A stretch of DNA of 62,218 nucleotides from Phycisphaerae bacterium (GCA_002717655.1 PBAY01000007.1:1-62218); one strand, 5' to 3'. Positions 9,341 through 19,152 are shown, numbered from the stretch's first letter. A program made the numbers and translations. The notes: a model not told the origin generated them from the sequence alone.

Positions 9341-10549
9341 TCAGGACATCGCCAGCCGACAGAACATCTCCACGCCAGTGGCGATCGTCCGGTCATTGAA
9401 ATCAAAGGCGGGGTGGTGAAGCCCCGGCATGGACTCCTGATCGGGGGGGCATTGGCCCAGTACGAAGAAGCATGAAGGTACGACTTCACAGTAGTAGGAG
9501 AAGTCCTCGCCACCCATCACCGGGAATTCAAGTGGAGCAACTCGTTCTTCTCCAAGTGCTTCTTTGGCGAGTGCATGAAAGTGTGCCGTGGTCGCCTCGT
9601 CATTACGGGTGATGGGATACCCGTTGTGGTAGGTCACCGTCGCCTCGCATCGCAACGCCTTCGCGATGTCCCGTGGCATGGACTTGACGGCATTTCTGAG
9701 GATCTCCTGTGCTTCAGGGTAGAGGGCCCGAACGGTTCCTCGCATCGAGCAGGATTCAGGAATCACATTGAATGCAGCGCCGGCCTGAATCATGGTGACG
9801 GAGATGACACCACCCATCACGGGATCAACCTGTCGTGAGACGGCTTGTTGCAGGCTGTTGATGATCATGGCTGAAGCTGCGATGGGATCGACGGTGTGAT
9901 GTGGCATGGCCGCATGGCCACCGATACCACGTACCTCGATTTCAAAGCTGTCCGTAGCGGCGAGGAGTGGTCCTGGCCGTGAACCGACGACGCCTTCAGG
10001 AAGTGCGGGCCATCCATGCAGCCCGAACATTCTGTTGATCGTGGGGCCGATCACTCGTCCATCGAGGCATCCATCATCCACCATCTTCTTGCCGCCCCCG
10101 CCACCTTCTTCCGCGGGTTGGAACAGAAAGCTGACCGGGTGGGGCAGTTCATGGTCGACCGCCAGTCGGGCAAGAACTCGAGCGGCACCGATCAGGATGG
10201 TGGTATGTCCATCATGACCACAGGCATGCATCTTGCCGTCGACAGTTGAAGCATGAGGAAGTCCGGTTTCTTCATGAATCGGCAGCGCATCCATGTCGGC
10301 TCGCAGCCCGGTGGCATGATCCGACTTGCCGGGCAGATGGCCGAGTACGCCGGTGCCACCGCCAAGATCAGCCACATGTTCAATCCCGGCTTGCTGCAGC
10401 GCGTTCTGGACAACTCCGCTGGTCCGATGTTCTTCATACATCAACTCGGGATGCTGATGCAGGTCGTGTCGAGTTTCAATCAACTCAGGGAGGACGTCAT
10501 CGATACAGGAACGGATTGCCGCAGTAAGTTCAGTGCTTGATGTTGCCAT
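9341..10549 (-). CDS. M20D family amidohydrolase (N-acyl amino acid hydrolase type)
   Basis: 402 residues, normal for the family of hippurate/IAA-amino acid/N-acetyl-diaminopimelate-type hydrolases. The dinuclear metal site is visible: DMDALPIHEETGLPHAS, then MHACGHDGHT, FQPAEEGGGGGKKM, LHGWP and, near the C-terminus, MGGEDFSYY and LHHPAFDFND. The dimerisation/lid domain begins around SFEIEVRGIGGHAAMPHHTVDP. No signal peptide, so it is cytoplasmic. It removes an acyl group from an amide substrate, but the exact substrate cannot be told from sequence. It stands alone, convergent with the release-factor-like gene and 56 bases downstream of the S41 protease gene on the same strand. Confidence 0.94.
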   Translation of the reverse strand: MATSSTELTAAIRSCIDDVLPELIETRHDLHQHPELMYEEHRTSGVVQNALQQAGIEHVADLGGGTGVLGHLPGKSDHATGLRADMDALPIHEETGLPHASTVDGKMHACGHDGHTTILIGAARVLARLAVDHELPHPVSFLFQPAEEGGGGGKKMVDDGCLDGRVIGPTINRMFGLHGWPALPEGVVGSRPGPLLAATDSFEIEVRGIGGHAAMPHHTVDPIAASAMIINSLQQAVSRQVDPVMGGVISVTMIQAGAAFNVIPESCSMRGTVRALYPEAQEILRNAVKSMPRDIAKALRCEATVTYHNGYPITRNDEATTAHFHALAKEALGEERVAPLEFPVMGGEDFSYYCEVVPSCFFVLGQCPPDQESMPGLHHPAFDFNDRTIATGVEMFCRLAMS

Positions 10550-10605
10550 GGCAGCATCCTAGCCACTGACGGGCGGTGGAGGCGATCCGATGCTTCCAGC
10601 TCGGA

Positions 10606-12297
10606 CTATTCTTCTTCGCTGGATCCTTCGGGCGATCCAGCAGGTGCATCCTGATCAAGTCTGGAGAGTTCCACAGCTGAGAGCGTGCGTTGCAGATCAT
10701 CTTCCGATCCGACCTTCCATCGACCCACGAGGTTGCCCTCGGCGTCGTAGATCGCAATCACAGGCTCTTCAAGATCAAGGTCATCTTCGAGCCCGAGTCC
10801 ACGATTGGGTTCGCCCGCAAGGCCTTCGAGTCGGTCGATTTCATCCTGGGTTTCAACCATGGCCTTCATGATCCGCTCACGTTGTTCCAGCAGGTTTTCC
10901 AGCTGGACCATGGTCGAGATGTAGGCCGGGTCTTCATCCGGTTCAAGCGTGGGCCAGTCATCACCATCGAGGCGTTGCTCCATGAGTGTGATGGCTTCAC
11001 CGAGGGCCGCATCCTTGAGTTCGGTGTTTGCCCATTCTTCTCCAATTGCTGAAGGCGCCTCGACGTATTCACCCCCGACGGCTTCGAATGGACGGCGTGC
11101 CAGAATGCGATCGCGTTCCTCGAGCTGACTTTCCGCCACCGTGCATCCGGTGGAAGGATCGACGCCCCAGGGTTCATCGCTCAATTGCTTAGGTCTCTGG
11201 ATATGCCTTCCGCTGGGAAGGAAGTAGTACTTCGTCGTCATCTTGAGCATTCCGTTATTGCCGGGGATGGGACGCAACTCCTGTACCGATCCCTTTCCAT
11301 AGGAGCGTTCGCCCATGACGATGGCTCGTTCGTGATCCGACAATGCACCAGCGACGATTTCACTTGCGGAAGCGGATCGATCATTGATCATCACAATCAG
11401 CGGCAGATCCTCATACGTGTTGGAACGGGTGGCGCGGAATGGTCGGCCAGCATCATTCTTGTCCTCTCGAGGTGAGCGAATGTTGACGATTTCGCCTTCC
11501 TTCAGGAACAGATCCGCCATGCCGACCGCTGCCTGAAGTGCGCCACCGGGGTTGTCGCGGAGATCCAGAATGAGGCCATTGAGCTTGCCTTGTTTCTCCA
11601 GATCCTTCATGGCCTCTCGAAGTTGGTTGACCGTGCGATCAGTGAACTGATCGATGCGGATATAGGCGAGGCCATCGCCGTTGATGTCAAATCGCCAGCC
11701 ATCTTCAGTCATCATCAGTCCATAGACATTGGAGGTGAGGATGCGATTTCGAGTGATGACCGTATCCTCTTCCGTTCCATCGGTGTGAAGAAGTTTCACG
11801 GCGACCTTCGTGCCCGGTGGGCCCATCAGTCGTTCGATGCAATCACTGTCATTGTTTCCTGTGGTTTCCCAGCCGTCGATTGTGAGAACCTTGTCTCCGG
11901 GACGGACGCCTGCGGCCAGGGCAGGAGAACCGATCATCGGGGTGATGATCTCAAGGGGCTTGGATTCGTAATCGGCACCGCGGTTGTTGATTCGAGCCCC
12001 GATGCCGGCATAGTCACCGCTGAGATCCTTGACGAAATCCTCTTCCAGTTGTGGCGGGACATATTCGGTGTAGCGATCATCCAGTGATTCGACCATGGCC
12101 TTGATCACCGCTGACTGCATGGCCTGGCGATTCGCGTTCTTCACGAAGTCGTCCACGATCATGCCATGTACGTCGACGACTGGATCAAACCAGCGGTATC
12201 CATCCACACGGCTGGCGATGGCTCGAGGAAGTTCGAAGGCCAGCATCCCGCAGATGGCGATCAGCAGGACATAGGCGGATGTTCGACGAATATTCAT
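10606..12297 (-). CDS. S41 family carboxy-terminal processing protease
   Basis: 563 residues with an N-terminal membrane anchor or signal (about residues 8-28), so it acts in the periplasm. A PDZ domain covers roughly residues 93-185 (DYAGIGARI, SPALAAGVRPGDKVLTIDG). The protease core follows, with LILDLRDNPGGAL and the catalytic Ser/Lys pair: S310 within NDRSASASEIVAGAL and K335 within RSYGKGSVQ, plus Q339; the 25-residue spacing between Ser and Lys equals that in E. coli Prc. The C-terminal 150 residues are an acidic, partly coiled extension ending in SSEEE. Such proteases process or degrade envelope proteins from their C-terminus. It is divergent from hflX. Confidence 0.94.
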   Translation of the reverse strand: MNIRRTSAYVLLIAICGMLAFELPRAIASRVDGYRWFDPVVDVHGMIVDDFVKNANRQAMQSAVIKAMVESLDDRYTEYVPPQLEEDFVKDLSGDYAGIGARINNRGADYESKPLEIITPMIGSPALAAGVRPGDKVLTIDGWETTGNNDSDCIERLMGPPGTKVAVKLLHTDGTEEDTVITRNRILTSNVYGLMMTEDGWRFDINGDGLAYIRIDQFTDRTVNQLREAMKDLEKQGKLNGLILDLRDNPGGALQAAVGMADLFLKEGEIVNIRSPREDKNDAGRPFRATRSNTYEDLPLIVMINDRSASASEIVAGALSDHERAIVMGERSYGKGSVQELRPIPGNNGMLKMTTKYYFLPSGRHIQRPKQLSDEPWGVDPSTGCTVAESQLEERDRILARRPFEAVGGEYVEAPSAIGEEWANTELKDAALGEAITLMEQRLDGDDWPTLEPDEDPAYISTMVQLENLLEQRERIMKAMVETQDEIDRLEGLAGEPNRGLGLEDDLDLEEPVIAIYDAEGNLVGRWKVGSEDDLQRTLSAVELSRLDQDAPAGSPEGSSEEE

Positions 12298-12438
12298 GAT
12301 TCAAGAACCTCATAAGGGGTGCCAGATCGGTACGATCACCTTGGAGTGGGTGTTCGGCACCACTCCAGATGCGGCCAGTTTCAGGCCGCTGGAACCAGCC
12401 GAAAGTGTACATCCACCCGCGAGGACCGTCGTCGCCCC

Positions 12439-13848
12439 ATGAGCCAGATTCACCGCGAGGAGTTGAAAGTCGCCCGAGAGAGGGCCGTGTTGGTCGCGGT
12501 CGAGTTCCCACGGGCACGGCTCACCATGGATGACCGCATGCGGGAGCTGGATGCACTGGTTTCAACGGCGGGTGCCAAGGTTGTCGGCCATCTGCAGCAG
12601 CGTCGTCGACTTCCAAGTGGTAGAAGTTTCATCGGCAAGGGCAAGCTGGAGGATCTCGCTGGACTGGTCAAGATGGTCGAGGCCACGCTTGTGATCTTCG
12701 ATCATGATCTGACGCCGGCGCAGATCCGCAACATTGAACAGGCGGCCTGCTGCAAGATCATCGATCGCAGCGAATTGATTCTCGACATCTTCGCACGTCG
12801 TGCAACGACTCATGCGGCGAAGCTCCAGGTTGAAATCGCTCAATTGGAATACACCTATCCTCGACTGCGAGCGATGTGGGATCACCTCGGTCAGGTAACC
12901 GGCGGCGCACCGGTTGGGATCGGCACAAGAGGTCCCGGTGAGCAGCAGCTGGAAATCGACCGTCGTCTGGTTCAGCGGAGACTCAAGCAGCTTCGAAATG
13001 AACTGGAGGGGATTCTCCGTCGCAAGGAGCGGGAAGTCGCCTCTCGCAATGAGGATCATTTCACGGTCGGCCTCGTGGGCTATACCAATGCAGGCAAGTC
13101 GACGTTGTTCAACCGGGTGTCGGAAGGCGGAGGTGCCTTCGCCAATGACAAGTTGTTCGCCACCTTGTCCAGTCGTGTTGAAAAGTGGGATCTTGGAAGT
13201 GGCACCTCCGTATTGGTGAGTGACACGGTCGGCTTCATCCGTGAATTGCCTCACCACCTCATCGCATCATTCCGATCGACCCTTGAAGAGACGGTTCATG
13301 GTCAGTTGCTTCTTGTTGTCGTGGACGTCTCGGATCACACGGCAAGAGAACAGCTTCGTACCGTCGAGGAAACGCTTGATGCGATCGGGGCCAAGGATCA
13401 GAAAAGAATTCTCCTCCTGAATCAGGTTGATCGACTGGAACGTCGCGATGAACTGCTGGTGTGGTTGAAGGACTATCCAGATGCCTTGCCGATCAGCGCC
13501 CATACGGGTGAAGGCCTTGATGAACTGAAGCAGCTCGTGTTGGAATGCGTTCTGGGTCCTCAGCAGGAAGTAGTGCTTGAAGTGCTCCTCAAGGATGGTC
13601 AGACCGTCGACTTCATCGAACGAAGAACCGAAGTTCTGGATCGAGAGTATGGAGATGCAACGGTTCGATACTCCGTTCGACTGGGCCGTCGGCAGGTTGA
13701 GCAGATGCTTGCCCGTGGGGGGGAGGGTCTGCTCGACGGCCTTCCGCTGAAGGATGCGGTCGAACGTCTCTGGCCCAGCAAGGCCTGGTCGGCTCCTGTG
13801 GTTCAGGGGCGTGATGGTGTTCTCGATCCACCGGAGCATTCACCTTGA
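12439..13848 (+). CDS. hflX: GTPase HflX
   Basis: 469 residues from ATG 12439 (MSQIHREELKVARERAVLV). HflX is a ribosome-splitting GTPase that rescues stalled ribosomes. It has the N-terminal nucleotide-binding-like domain with GKGKLEDL and FDHDLTPAQIRNIE, the coiled linker with GIGTRGPGEQQLEIDRR, and the G domain: G1 GYTNAGKST, G3 DTVGFIRELP, G4 NQVD and G5-like SAHTGEGLD. A longer open frame from 12319 adds 40 residues with no family resemblance and is not preferred. The stop codon overlaps the next gene's start in TGATG, so the two are translationally coupled. Confidence 0.96.
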   Translation: MSQIHREELKVARERAVLVAVEFPRARLTMDDRMRELDALVSTAGAKVVGHLQQRRRLPSGRSFIGKGKLEDLAGLVKMVEATLVIFDHDLTPAQIRNIEQAACCKIIDRSELILDIFARRATTHAAKLQVEIAQLEYTYPRLRAMWDHLGQVTGGAPVGIGTRGPGEQQLEIDRRLVQRRLKQLRNELEGILRRKEREVASRNEDHFTVGLVGYTNAGKSTLFNRVSEGGGAFANDKLFATLSSRVEKWDLGSGTSVLVSDTVGFIRELPHHLIASFRSTLEETVHGQLLLVVVDVSDHTAREQLRTVEETLDAIGAKDQKRILLLNQVDRLERRDELLVWLKDYPDALPISAHTGEGLDELKQLVLECVLGPQQEVVLEVLLKDGQTVDFIERRTEVLDREYGDATVRYSVRLGRRQVEQMLARGGEGLLDGLPLKDAVERLWPSKAWSAPVVQGRDGVLDPPEHSP

Positions 13849-14801
13849 TGTCGCGGCCTGCCGATTCCCCTGATGGTCTTGATCGATACCAGACGGAGTT
13901 GAGTTCGGAAGTGCTGGAGCGTGTCCGTTCCTGGAGTTCGCAGCCTGAACTGAGCGTCTTGCTGGAACGACTTCGGCATACGCTCGATCGTCGGCCGTTC
14001 ATGGATGTCTGGGCGGAGGCGATGGTGGCGGACCGCTTTCATCGTGCAGGCTGCGAGCTGGCGGTCGAGGTGCCGACCCCCAACGGCCGAAGTTGTGATC
14101 TGCGTGTCCGACGCGATGGTCGTGAGTTCTTCGTTCATATCAAGCGTCTGCATGCCGGCAGGCGGAGCAGGCACATTCGCATTTCGCCGAGGCTGCGCGT
14201 GTTGGAAGGCATTCGTCGTCCGTGGCTGGTCAGGATTCGCTGGGCCGACGGACTGACCGATGAAGACATGCAGGAACTTGTCGTTCGATGTTCCGAGTTT
14301 CTGCTGCATGCGAACCTCGGTGATGAACTCACGGTTCGATCCGAGCATGGGCATGAACTCGGTGGGATCAGAGTCGTGGCGCCATGGGAAGGCAAGACGG
14401 TATCGCTGGCCATCGGTCTCCCGGAGGGATTTCAGGAGCGTGGCCAGAAGATCCGGCGAGTCATGGAGCGAGCCATGAGGCAGTTCATGCCTGGTTCGGA
14501 CAACATCATCATGGTGGCAACTCCCTATGCCGATGATCTGGCTGATTTCGACAGTGCCTTGCTTGGCAGCAACATCGAGCAATGGAACCCGTCTCAGCCA
14601 CCGGGACAGCGGATGAACTGGGGGCGTGCGGAGGATGGGTTCTGGCAGGGAAGGGCTCGGGAAGCGTCTCAGGTGATGGGGTGGTTCCGTTTCAGACCTT
14701 CTGCGGATGATCTGGATGTGACCCTTCGATTCCGCAATGAGCGTGACACGATGAACCATCGGCTCCTGCTAGCATGCCTCACTTCGGAAGAGTCCGAGTG
14801 A
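13848..14801 (+). CDS. Unknown protein with a nuclease-like motif, coupled to hflX
   Basis: 317 residues, cytoplasmic, basic. I do not recognise a named family. Residues 60-110 read AEAMVADRFHRAGCELAVEV, then CDLRVRRDGREFFVHIKRLH: a helix with Glu, a strand with Asp and then a strand with HIK. This is the order of the PD-(D/E)XK nuclease core (E...D...(E/Q)xK), but with His where Glu/Gln is usual, so catalytic activity is uncertain. The remainder contains a possible second alpha/beta domain (IIMVATPYADDLADFDSALLG). It overlaps hflX by one base (TGATG), which argues for a role linked to ribosome or RNA quality control. Confidence 0.75.
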   Translation: MSRPADSPDGLDRYQTELSSEVLERVRSWSSQPELSVLLERLRHTLDRRPFMDVWAEAMVADRFHRAGCELAVEVPTPNGRSCDLRVRRDGREFFVHIKRLHAGRRSRHIRISPRLRVLEGIRRPWLVRIRWADGLTDEDMQELVVRCSEFLLHANLGDELTVRSEHGHELGGIRVVAPWEGKTVSLAIGLPEGFQERGQKIRRVMERAMRQFMPGSDNIIMVATPYADDLADFDSALLGSNIEQWNPSQPPGQRMNWGRAEDGFWQGRAREASQVMGWFRFRPSADDLDVTLRFRNERDTMNHRLLLACLTSEESE

Positions 14802-14834
14802 TCATCATCAACTGGTCGATGGAGCCTTGACGTC

Positions 14835-15959
14835 ATGCATGACCCACGCGAAACCAAACTTGCAGAACTGCTGGTCAATCATTCCACCAGGCTTCAGCCA
14901 GGTGAACATATTCTGATCGAGGCCTTTGATATCCCTCCGTCAATGGTGATCGAGGCGGTACGAGCTGCGAGAAAGGCAGGCGGCCACCCTCATGTCATTC
15001 ATCGGGATGCCCGCGTCATGTCGGTTCTGGTTGGAGAAGGTGACGATGAACAGTTCGACCGCTGGGCGGACCATGATCTTCATCGCATGAAGGACATGGA
15101 TGCCTATCTCGGACTCCGCGGCGGGTTCAACATCAACGAGATGTCTGACGTTCCACGTGATCGCATGCAGTCCTGGGGCAAGAAGTATGGACAGTCCGTA
15201 CACATGCAGGAGCGAGTCAAGAACACGAAGTGGTGCGTGCTTCGTTGGCCGACCTCGAGCATGGCTCAGCTGGCGGGACAGAGTACCGATTCATTCGAGA
15301 AGTTCTACTTCGATGTGTGCACGCTGGACTACGCTGCGATGGATGCGGCTGCAGCCAAGCTTCGTGATCGCATGAACGCCACCGATCGAGTACATCTTCT
15401 GGGGCCCGGTGATACGGATCTCAAGTTCTCGATCAAGGACATTCCTGCCGTTCCATGCTGCGGTTCACACAATATTCCCGACGGGGAGTGCTTCACGGCA
15501 CCAGTGCGTGATTCCGTCAACGGTGTCATCCACTTCAATACACCGACGATCTATCAGGGCACCAGTTTCAAGAACATTCGCTTGACCTTCAAGGACGGCA
15601 AGATCGTCGAGGCGACCTCCGATCAGAATCAGGAATCACTCGCGGCCATCTTCGATACCGATGAGGGCGCCAGATACGTCGGCGAATTCGCGATTGGTTT
15701 CAATCCATACGTCCTCGAGCCGATGATGGACATCCTCTTTGATGAAAAGATCGCTGGTTCACTTCACTTCACGCCGGGACAGGCCTACGAGGATGCCGAC
15801 AACGGCAATCGAAGTGACATCCACTGGGATCTGGTCCTGATTCAGCGTGAAGACTATGGAGGCGGTGAAATCAGATTCGATGATGAAACAATCCGCAAGG
15901 ATGGACTCTTCATCGTCGATGATCTCAAGGCGTTGAATCCGGACGCACTCGGCGGTTGA
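14835..15959 (+). CDS. M29 family aminopeptidase
   Basis: 374 residues, the normal size for M29 (AmpS/PepS/AmpT) metallo-aminopeptidases that remove N-terminal residues in the cytoplasm. The co-catalytic metal site residues are seen in the C-terminal half: NIPDGECFTAP (Glu), GEFAIGFNP (Glu), SLHFTPGQAYED (His), then RSDIHWDLVLI (His and Asp). The N-terminal half carries the usual ILIEAFDIPPSMVIEAVRAA block. No signal peptide. It is the last plus-strand gene before a convergent transporter gene, whose stop codon is immediately adjacent. Confidence 0.93.
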   Translation: MHDPRETKLAELLVNHSTRLQPGEHILIEAFDIPPSMVIEAVRAARKAGGHPHVIHRDARVMSVLVGEGDDEQFDRWADHDLHRMKDMDAYLGLRGGFNINEMSDVPRDRMQSWGKKYGQSVHMQERVKNTKWCVLRWPTSSMAQLAGQSTDSFEKFYFDVCTLDYAAMDAAAAKLRDRMNATDRVHLLGPGDTDLKFSIKDIPAVPCCGSHNIPDGECFTAPVRDSVNGVIHFNTPTIYQGTSFKNIRLTFKDGKIVEATSDQNQESLAAIFDTDEGARYVGEFAIGFNPYVLEPMMDILFDEKIAGSLHFTPGQAYEDADNGNRSDIHWDLVLIQREDYGGGEIRFDDETIRKDGLFIVDDLKALNPDALGG

Positions 15960-18575
15960 TCAGTTCGAGCGGACCCGCAGGATCGCCGGCAGGATCGTGA
16001 TTGTCGCGATGAACGTCACGCCCAGGCCGATGACCATGACGGTAGCCAGTGACTGCACGGCTCGATGATCCGCGATCAGGAGTGACGCGAACGCGATGCC
16101 CGTGGTGAGCAGCGTCAGGGAAATTCCCTGTCCGATTCCGCCCCAGAGTCCGGCTGGACTTCTGGAAGGATCGCTTCGCCAGCGATGCACGGCATGCACG
16201 CCGGCGTCAACACCAATGCCGAGGATCATCGGCATGACCATCAGATTGGCGAAGTTCACCGGAAGTCCGAAGAGCGTCATGATGGCGAAGGTTCCTGCGA
16301 ATCCAATGAGTACGGGCAACATCGCGCAGAAGACATCCAGAGGTCGGCGGAAGTCGAGGTACAGCACCAGAAGAATGGCGCCGAGTGCCAACAGTGCCGA
16401 CCAGAGATAGGCATCGATGATCAGAATGGTCGACTCGTAGATCTGCACGGGTGAGCCCAGAACATCCGGGGCCACTTCACGAACTCCTTCGACGAATTCG
16501 TTGAGTCGTTGTGGCTCAAGAACGGATCGTTCGTCGACTCGAGGTGCCACACGCAGCAACCATTGTCCGTCCTGACCGATCCAGAGTTGCTGAAGCAGTC
16601 GTGGGAGATCATCAGCTCCAGGTGGATGGCCCGAAAGCGCAGAGGCGAACCATGGTCGAGCCTCTTGTGCGCCTCGTTTCCAGGCTGCTTTCAGTCGTTC
16701 ATAGCGCCTTGATCGCTCACGGGAATCAATGCTGCTCCATTCATCAAGCGCAGCTTCGATTTGATTGACCAGGGCGGAAGCCGCTGGCTGATCGGCAGCA
16801 GGGAGTTCATCACGCTGCTTCAGTCCATTGGCCAGAAATCTCAACTGGGTCACGAGCGTGCTGGCTCGATCAGGTTCATTCGAGACTCCTTCGAGTCTGC
16901 TGGCCGCTTCCTTCACTTGTGCCAGACGTTCAGAGAGTTGTGGTGGGTAGAGCATGCCCATCCCCGTGACTTCCTCGACCTGTGCGTGGTTGCGCAGTTC
17001 GGCAACCAGTTCCGGCGCCGACTCGGGTTCAGTCATGATCAGGCCGCTCCACAGATCGGCGCCGGGTTCTTCAGCAAGCCGTTTTGCCCATTGCACCGAT
17101 TCAAGTCCCGGCGGTTGAAGGTTCAACAGATTGGGGTCGTAGCGCACCTGGATGGCAGCCATCACCATGCCTGCACCGATCAGCCCGCCGGCCAGCAGGG
17201 TGATGACGGGCCTTGATTCGAATGGTGCAACCAGGTGGGGGAAGCCGTGGTCGCTGACAGAACGAATTTTCTGAACACGCTGTCGCCAGCGGGGAAGCAG
17301 TGCCAACATCGCGGGGAAGGCGCACATCACCGCACCCAGACAGAGCAGGACCCCGCCTGAGGCAATGATTCCTGTTTCCGCAACTCCAAGGAATGCGGTG
17401 AAGGCCGTGCAGCCGAATGCCGCCGCAGTGGTGATCGCACCGGTGAGCAGGCCGGGCCCGACATCGCGGAAGGTCTGTCCCATTGCTGCCGGCAGATCTG
17501 GGTGATCGCCTTCAACCAGTCGCAATCTGGCAATCAGATGAAGGGCAAAGTCGATGCCCAGCCCAATGAGGATGGCCGAGAAGATCACCGACAGCAGTTG
17601 GAGGTGGCCAACGGAAATCACCACCCATGCAAAGCTCCAGGCGATGCCGATGACCAGTGCCGTCGCGGCAAGCAGGGGAATCATCCAATGGCGGAAGACC
17701 AGCAGCAGCAGTCCAGTGACCAGAAGGAATGCGACGATGGACGCTACGGTTGAATCAGCGATGGCCTGAGCGGTCTCATCGGCTTCCATGGCGGGAATGC
17801 CGGTGATGCCCCACTCAAGATCGTCGTGCCCATGTTTGACGAGCAGACCTTTGATCGTTGTGCGGAGCCAGGCCAGATCGCGACTGAGCGCATCGACGCT
17901 TGCTTCCTTGTTTTGAGCAAGTGACACCATGACCAGTCGAATCCGACCACTGTTGGTGACCAGAGGTTGCCAACGGTCATTCATCGATTCAAGCAGATCG
18001 AAGCTTGCATTCCGGTTGTTGAGTCCATCGATGAACGGGCTGATGACCCCGGCCAGTTCCTCAAAGGAAGCGTCTTCCGTCGGGCGGGATTGTGCTGTGG
18101 TGAAGAGTTCGTCAAGGGCTGCTACAGGACTTTCAGCCTGAGCCAGTCTTGCCCCGTAGACCAGATCATTCAGTGCGGGTGCGAACGCATCCGCAGGGCT
18201 GGTCAGGTAGAGGCGTGGGCCGGCTTCGGAAGCCAGAAAGCCCGCGTCAGCTCGATGAACCTGATCATGGGTCAGGAGATCACGTGCAAGCATGCGTGCG
18301 AAGTCATCGACTTCATGATCATCAGCTGGTCCATCAAGACAGACGATGAGATCATTCCAGCGAGGAAAGTCCGCTCGATAGATTGCGTAGCGAGCATTCC
18401 ACTCGAGTTTGGGGTCGACCAGATCACTTCGGTCGGAATGAAGTTCGATCCTGTTGACAGCCAGAAGAACACTGGCTGCAGCAAGCAGGCCGCAGCACCA
18501 GAGGGTGATCGCCGGGTGGGTGGTGACACCTCGACCCCAGGCTTCAAGCAACGTGCCTCGTAGATCGCCGGACAT
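15960..18575 (-). CDS. MMPL/RND family transporter, HpnN-like
   Basis: 871 residues with two repeats, each one transmembrane helix, a large periplasmic loop and a five-helix membrane bundle. The first helix is at about residues 22-40 and is followed by IELHSDRSDLVDPKLEWN, which matches the start of HpnN-type hopanoid/lipid exporters; the membrane bundles show ILIGLGIDFALHLIARLRL and MILGIGVDAGVHAVHRW. Length and two-fold layout fit HpnN and MMPL proteins, which move hydrophobic lipids out of the inner membrane. No hopanoid biosynthesis gene is adjacent, so the cargo is not established. An upstream gene on the same strand (GspE-like N-domain) is 88 bases away. Confidence 0.88.
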   Translation of the reverse strand: MSGDLRGTLLEAWGRGVTTHPAITLWCCGLLAAASVLLAVNRIELHSDRSDLVDPKLEWNARYAIYRADFPRWNDLIVCLDGPADDHEVDDFARMLARDLLTHDQVHRADAGFLASEAGPRLYLTSPADAFAPALNDLVYGARLAQAESPVAALDELFTTAQSRPTEDASFEELAGVISPFIDGLNNRNASFDLLESMNDRWQPLVTNSGRIRLVMVSLAQNKEASVDALSRDLAWLRTTIKGLLVKHGHDDLEWGITGIPAMEADETAQAIADSTVASIVAFLLVTGLLLLVFRHWMIPLLAATALVIGIAWSFAWVVISVGHLQLLSVIFSAILIGLGIDFALHLIARLRLVEGDHPDLPAAMGQTFRDVGPGLLTGAITTAAAFGCTAFTAFLGVAETGIIASGGVLLCLGAVMCAFPAMLALLPRWRQRVQKIRSVSDHGFPHLVAPFESRPVITLLAGGLIGAGMVMAAIQVRYDPNLLNLQPPGLESVQWAKRLAEEPGADLWSGLIMTEPESAPELVAELRNHAQVEEVTGMGMLYPPQLSERLAQVKEAASRLEGVSNEPDRASTLVTQLRFLANGLKQRDELPAADQPAASALVNQIEAALDEWSSIDSRERSRRYERLKAAWKRGAQEARPWFASALSGHPPGADDLPRLLQQLWIGQDGQWLLRVAPRVDERSVLEPQRLNEFVEGVREVAPDVLGSPVQIYESTILIIDAYLWSALLALGAILLVLYLDFRRPLDVFCAMLPVLIGFAGTFAIMTLFGLPVNFANLMVMPMILGIGVDAGVHAVHRWRSDPSRSPAGLWGGIGQGISLTLLTTGIAFASLLIADHRAVQSLATVMVIGLGVTFIATITILPAILRVRSN

Positions 18576-18663
18576 GGCGAGTGAGGGTAGCAGGATGACA
18601 CCGGCAGTGGTTGTTCATCCCTGCAAAGAGATCATTGTCAGGGGGGTGGATTCGAGTCAGGCT

Positions 18664-19152
18664 TCAGTTCGATCCGCCTGAGAAGATGTCAATCCCCGGC
18701 AACGGGTAGTACTCCCGAAGGGCCGCATCAAGTGTCCTGCTGGTTGTCATCACGAAGTAGACCGGTCGACCAATCACATTGGTCGCAAATCTGAGGGCAC
18801 GACAGAGGTCGTTCGGGGTGGTGGCCAGCGTAAGTTCTCCATCGTCCCAGGACACGGGCATGACTCGGAACTGCCAGGCTTGACGTCTGGTCACCATGGC
18901 GAGCGCTTCCATGGAAGGGCAGAGGTCGCTGCGTTCAAGTGTGTCGACGAGGCCTGCATACTGTTGGGCCCATGCGGACTCGATCGTTGCTGGAGAAAGT
19001 CCGAAAAGGCGTTCGCAGAGCAGGCCGAAGGGCTCCCCGGTTCGATTCTGTGCGCACAGCACGCGCTTGACCTGATCTTCATTCAGGAGTCCTCGCTGTA
19101 CGAGAATGGATCCGAGTCGAACAGTAGCCATCGCTTCCGGTTGAACGGTCAT
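18664..19152 (-). CDS. Stand-alone GspE/PilB N-terminal (MshEN-like) domain protein
   Basis: 162 residues from ATG 19152, chosen because a GGGGGGAGA ribosome site precedes it. The sequence RLGSILVQRGLLNEDQVKRVL followed by TGEPFGLLCERLFGLSPATIESAWAQQY is the pattern of the N-terminal domain of type II secretion/type IV pilus ATPases, which in MshE binds c-di-GMP. Here no ATPase domain follows; the rest (about residues 75-150) resembles the second half of the same module (VMPVSWDDGELTLATTPND, PVYFVMTTSRTLDAALREYY). It may act as a c-di-GMP sensor or assembly adaptor for the pilus/secretion system; this is inference. Confidence 0.8.
   Translation of the reverse strand: MTVQPEAMATVRLGSILVQRGLLNEDQVKRVLCAQNRTGEPFGLLCERLFGLSPATIESAWAQQYAGLVDTLERSDLCPSMEALAMVTRRQAWQFRVMPVSWDDGELTLATTPNDLCRALRFATNVIGRPVYFVMTTSRTLDAALREYYPLPGIDIFSGGSN

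Noticed and set aside
13803..14759. 318-codon minus-strand frame opposite the hflX-coupled gene
   Set aside because: The plus-strand gene has a coupled start, sensible composition and nuclease-like motif; the minus frame looks like its shadow.
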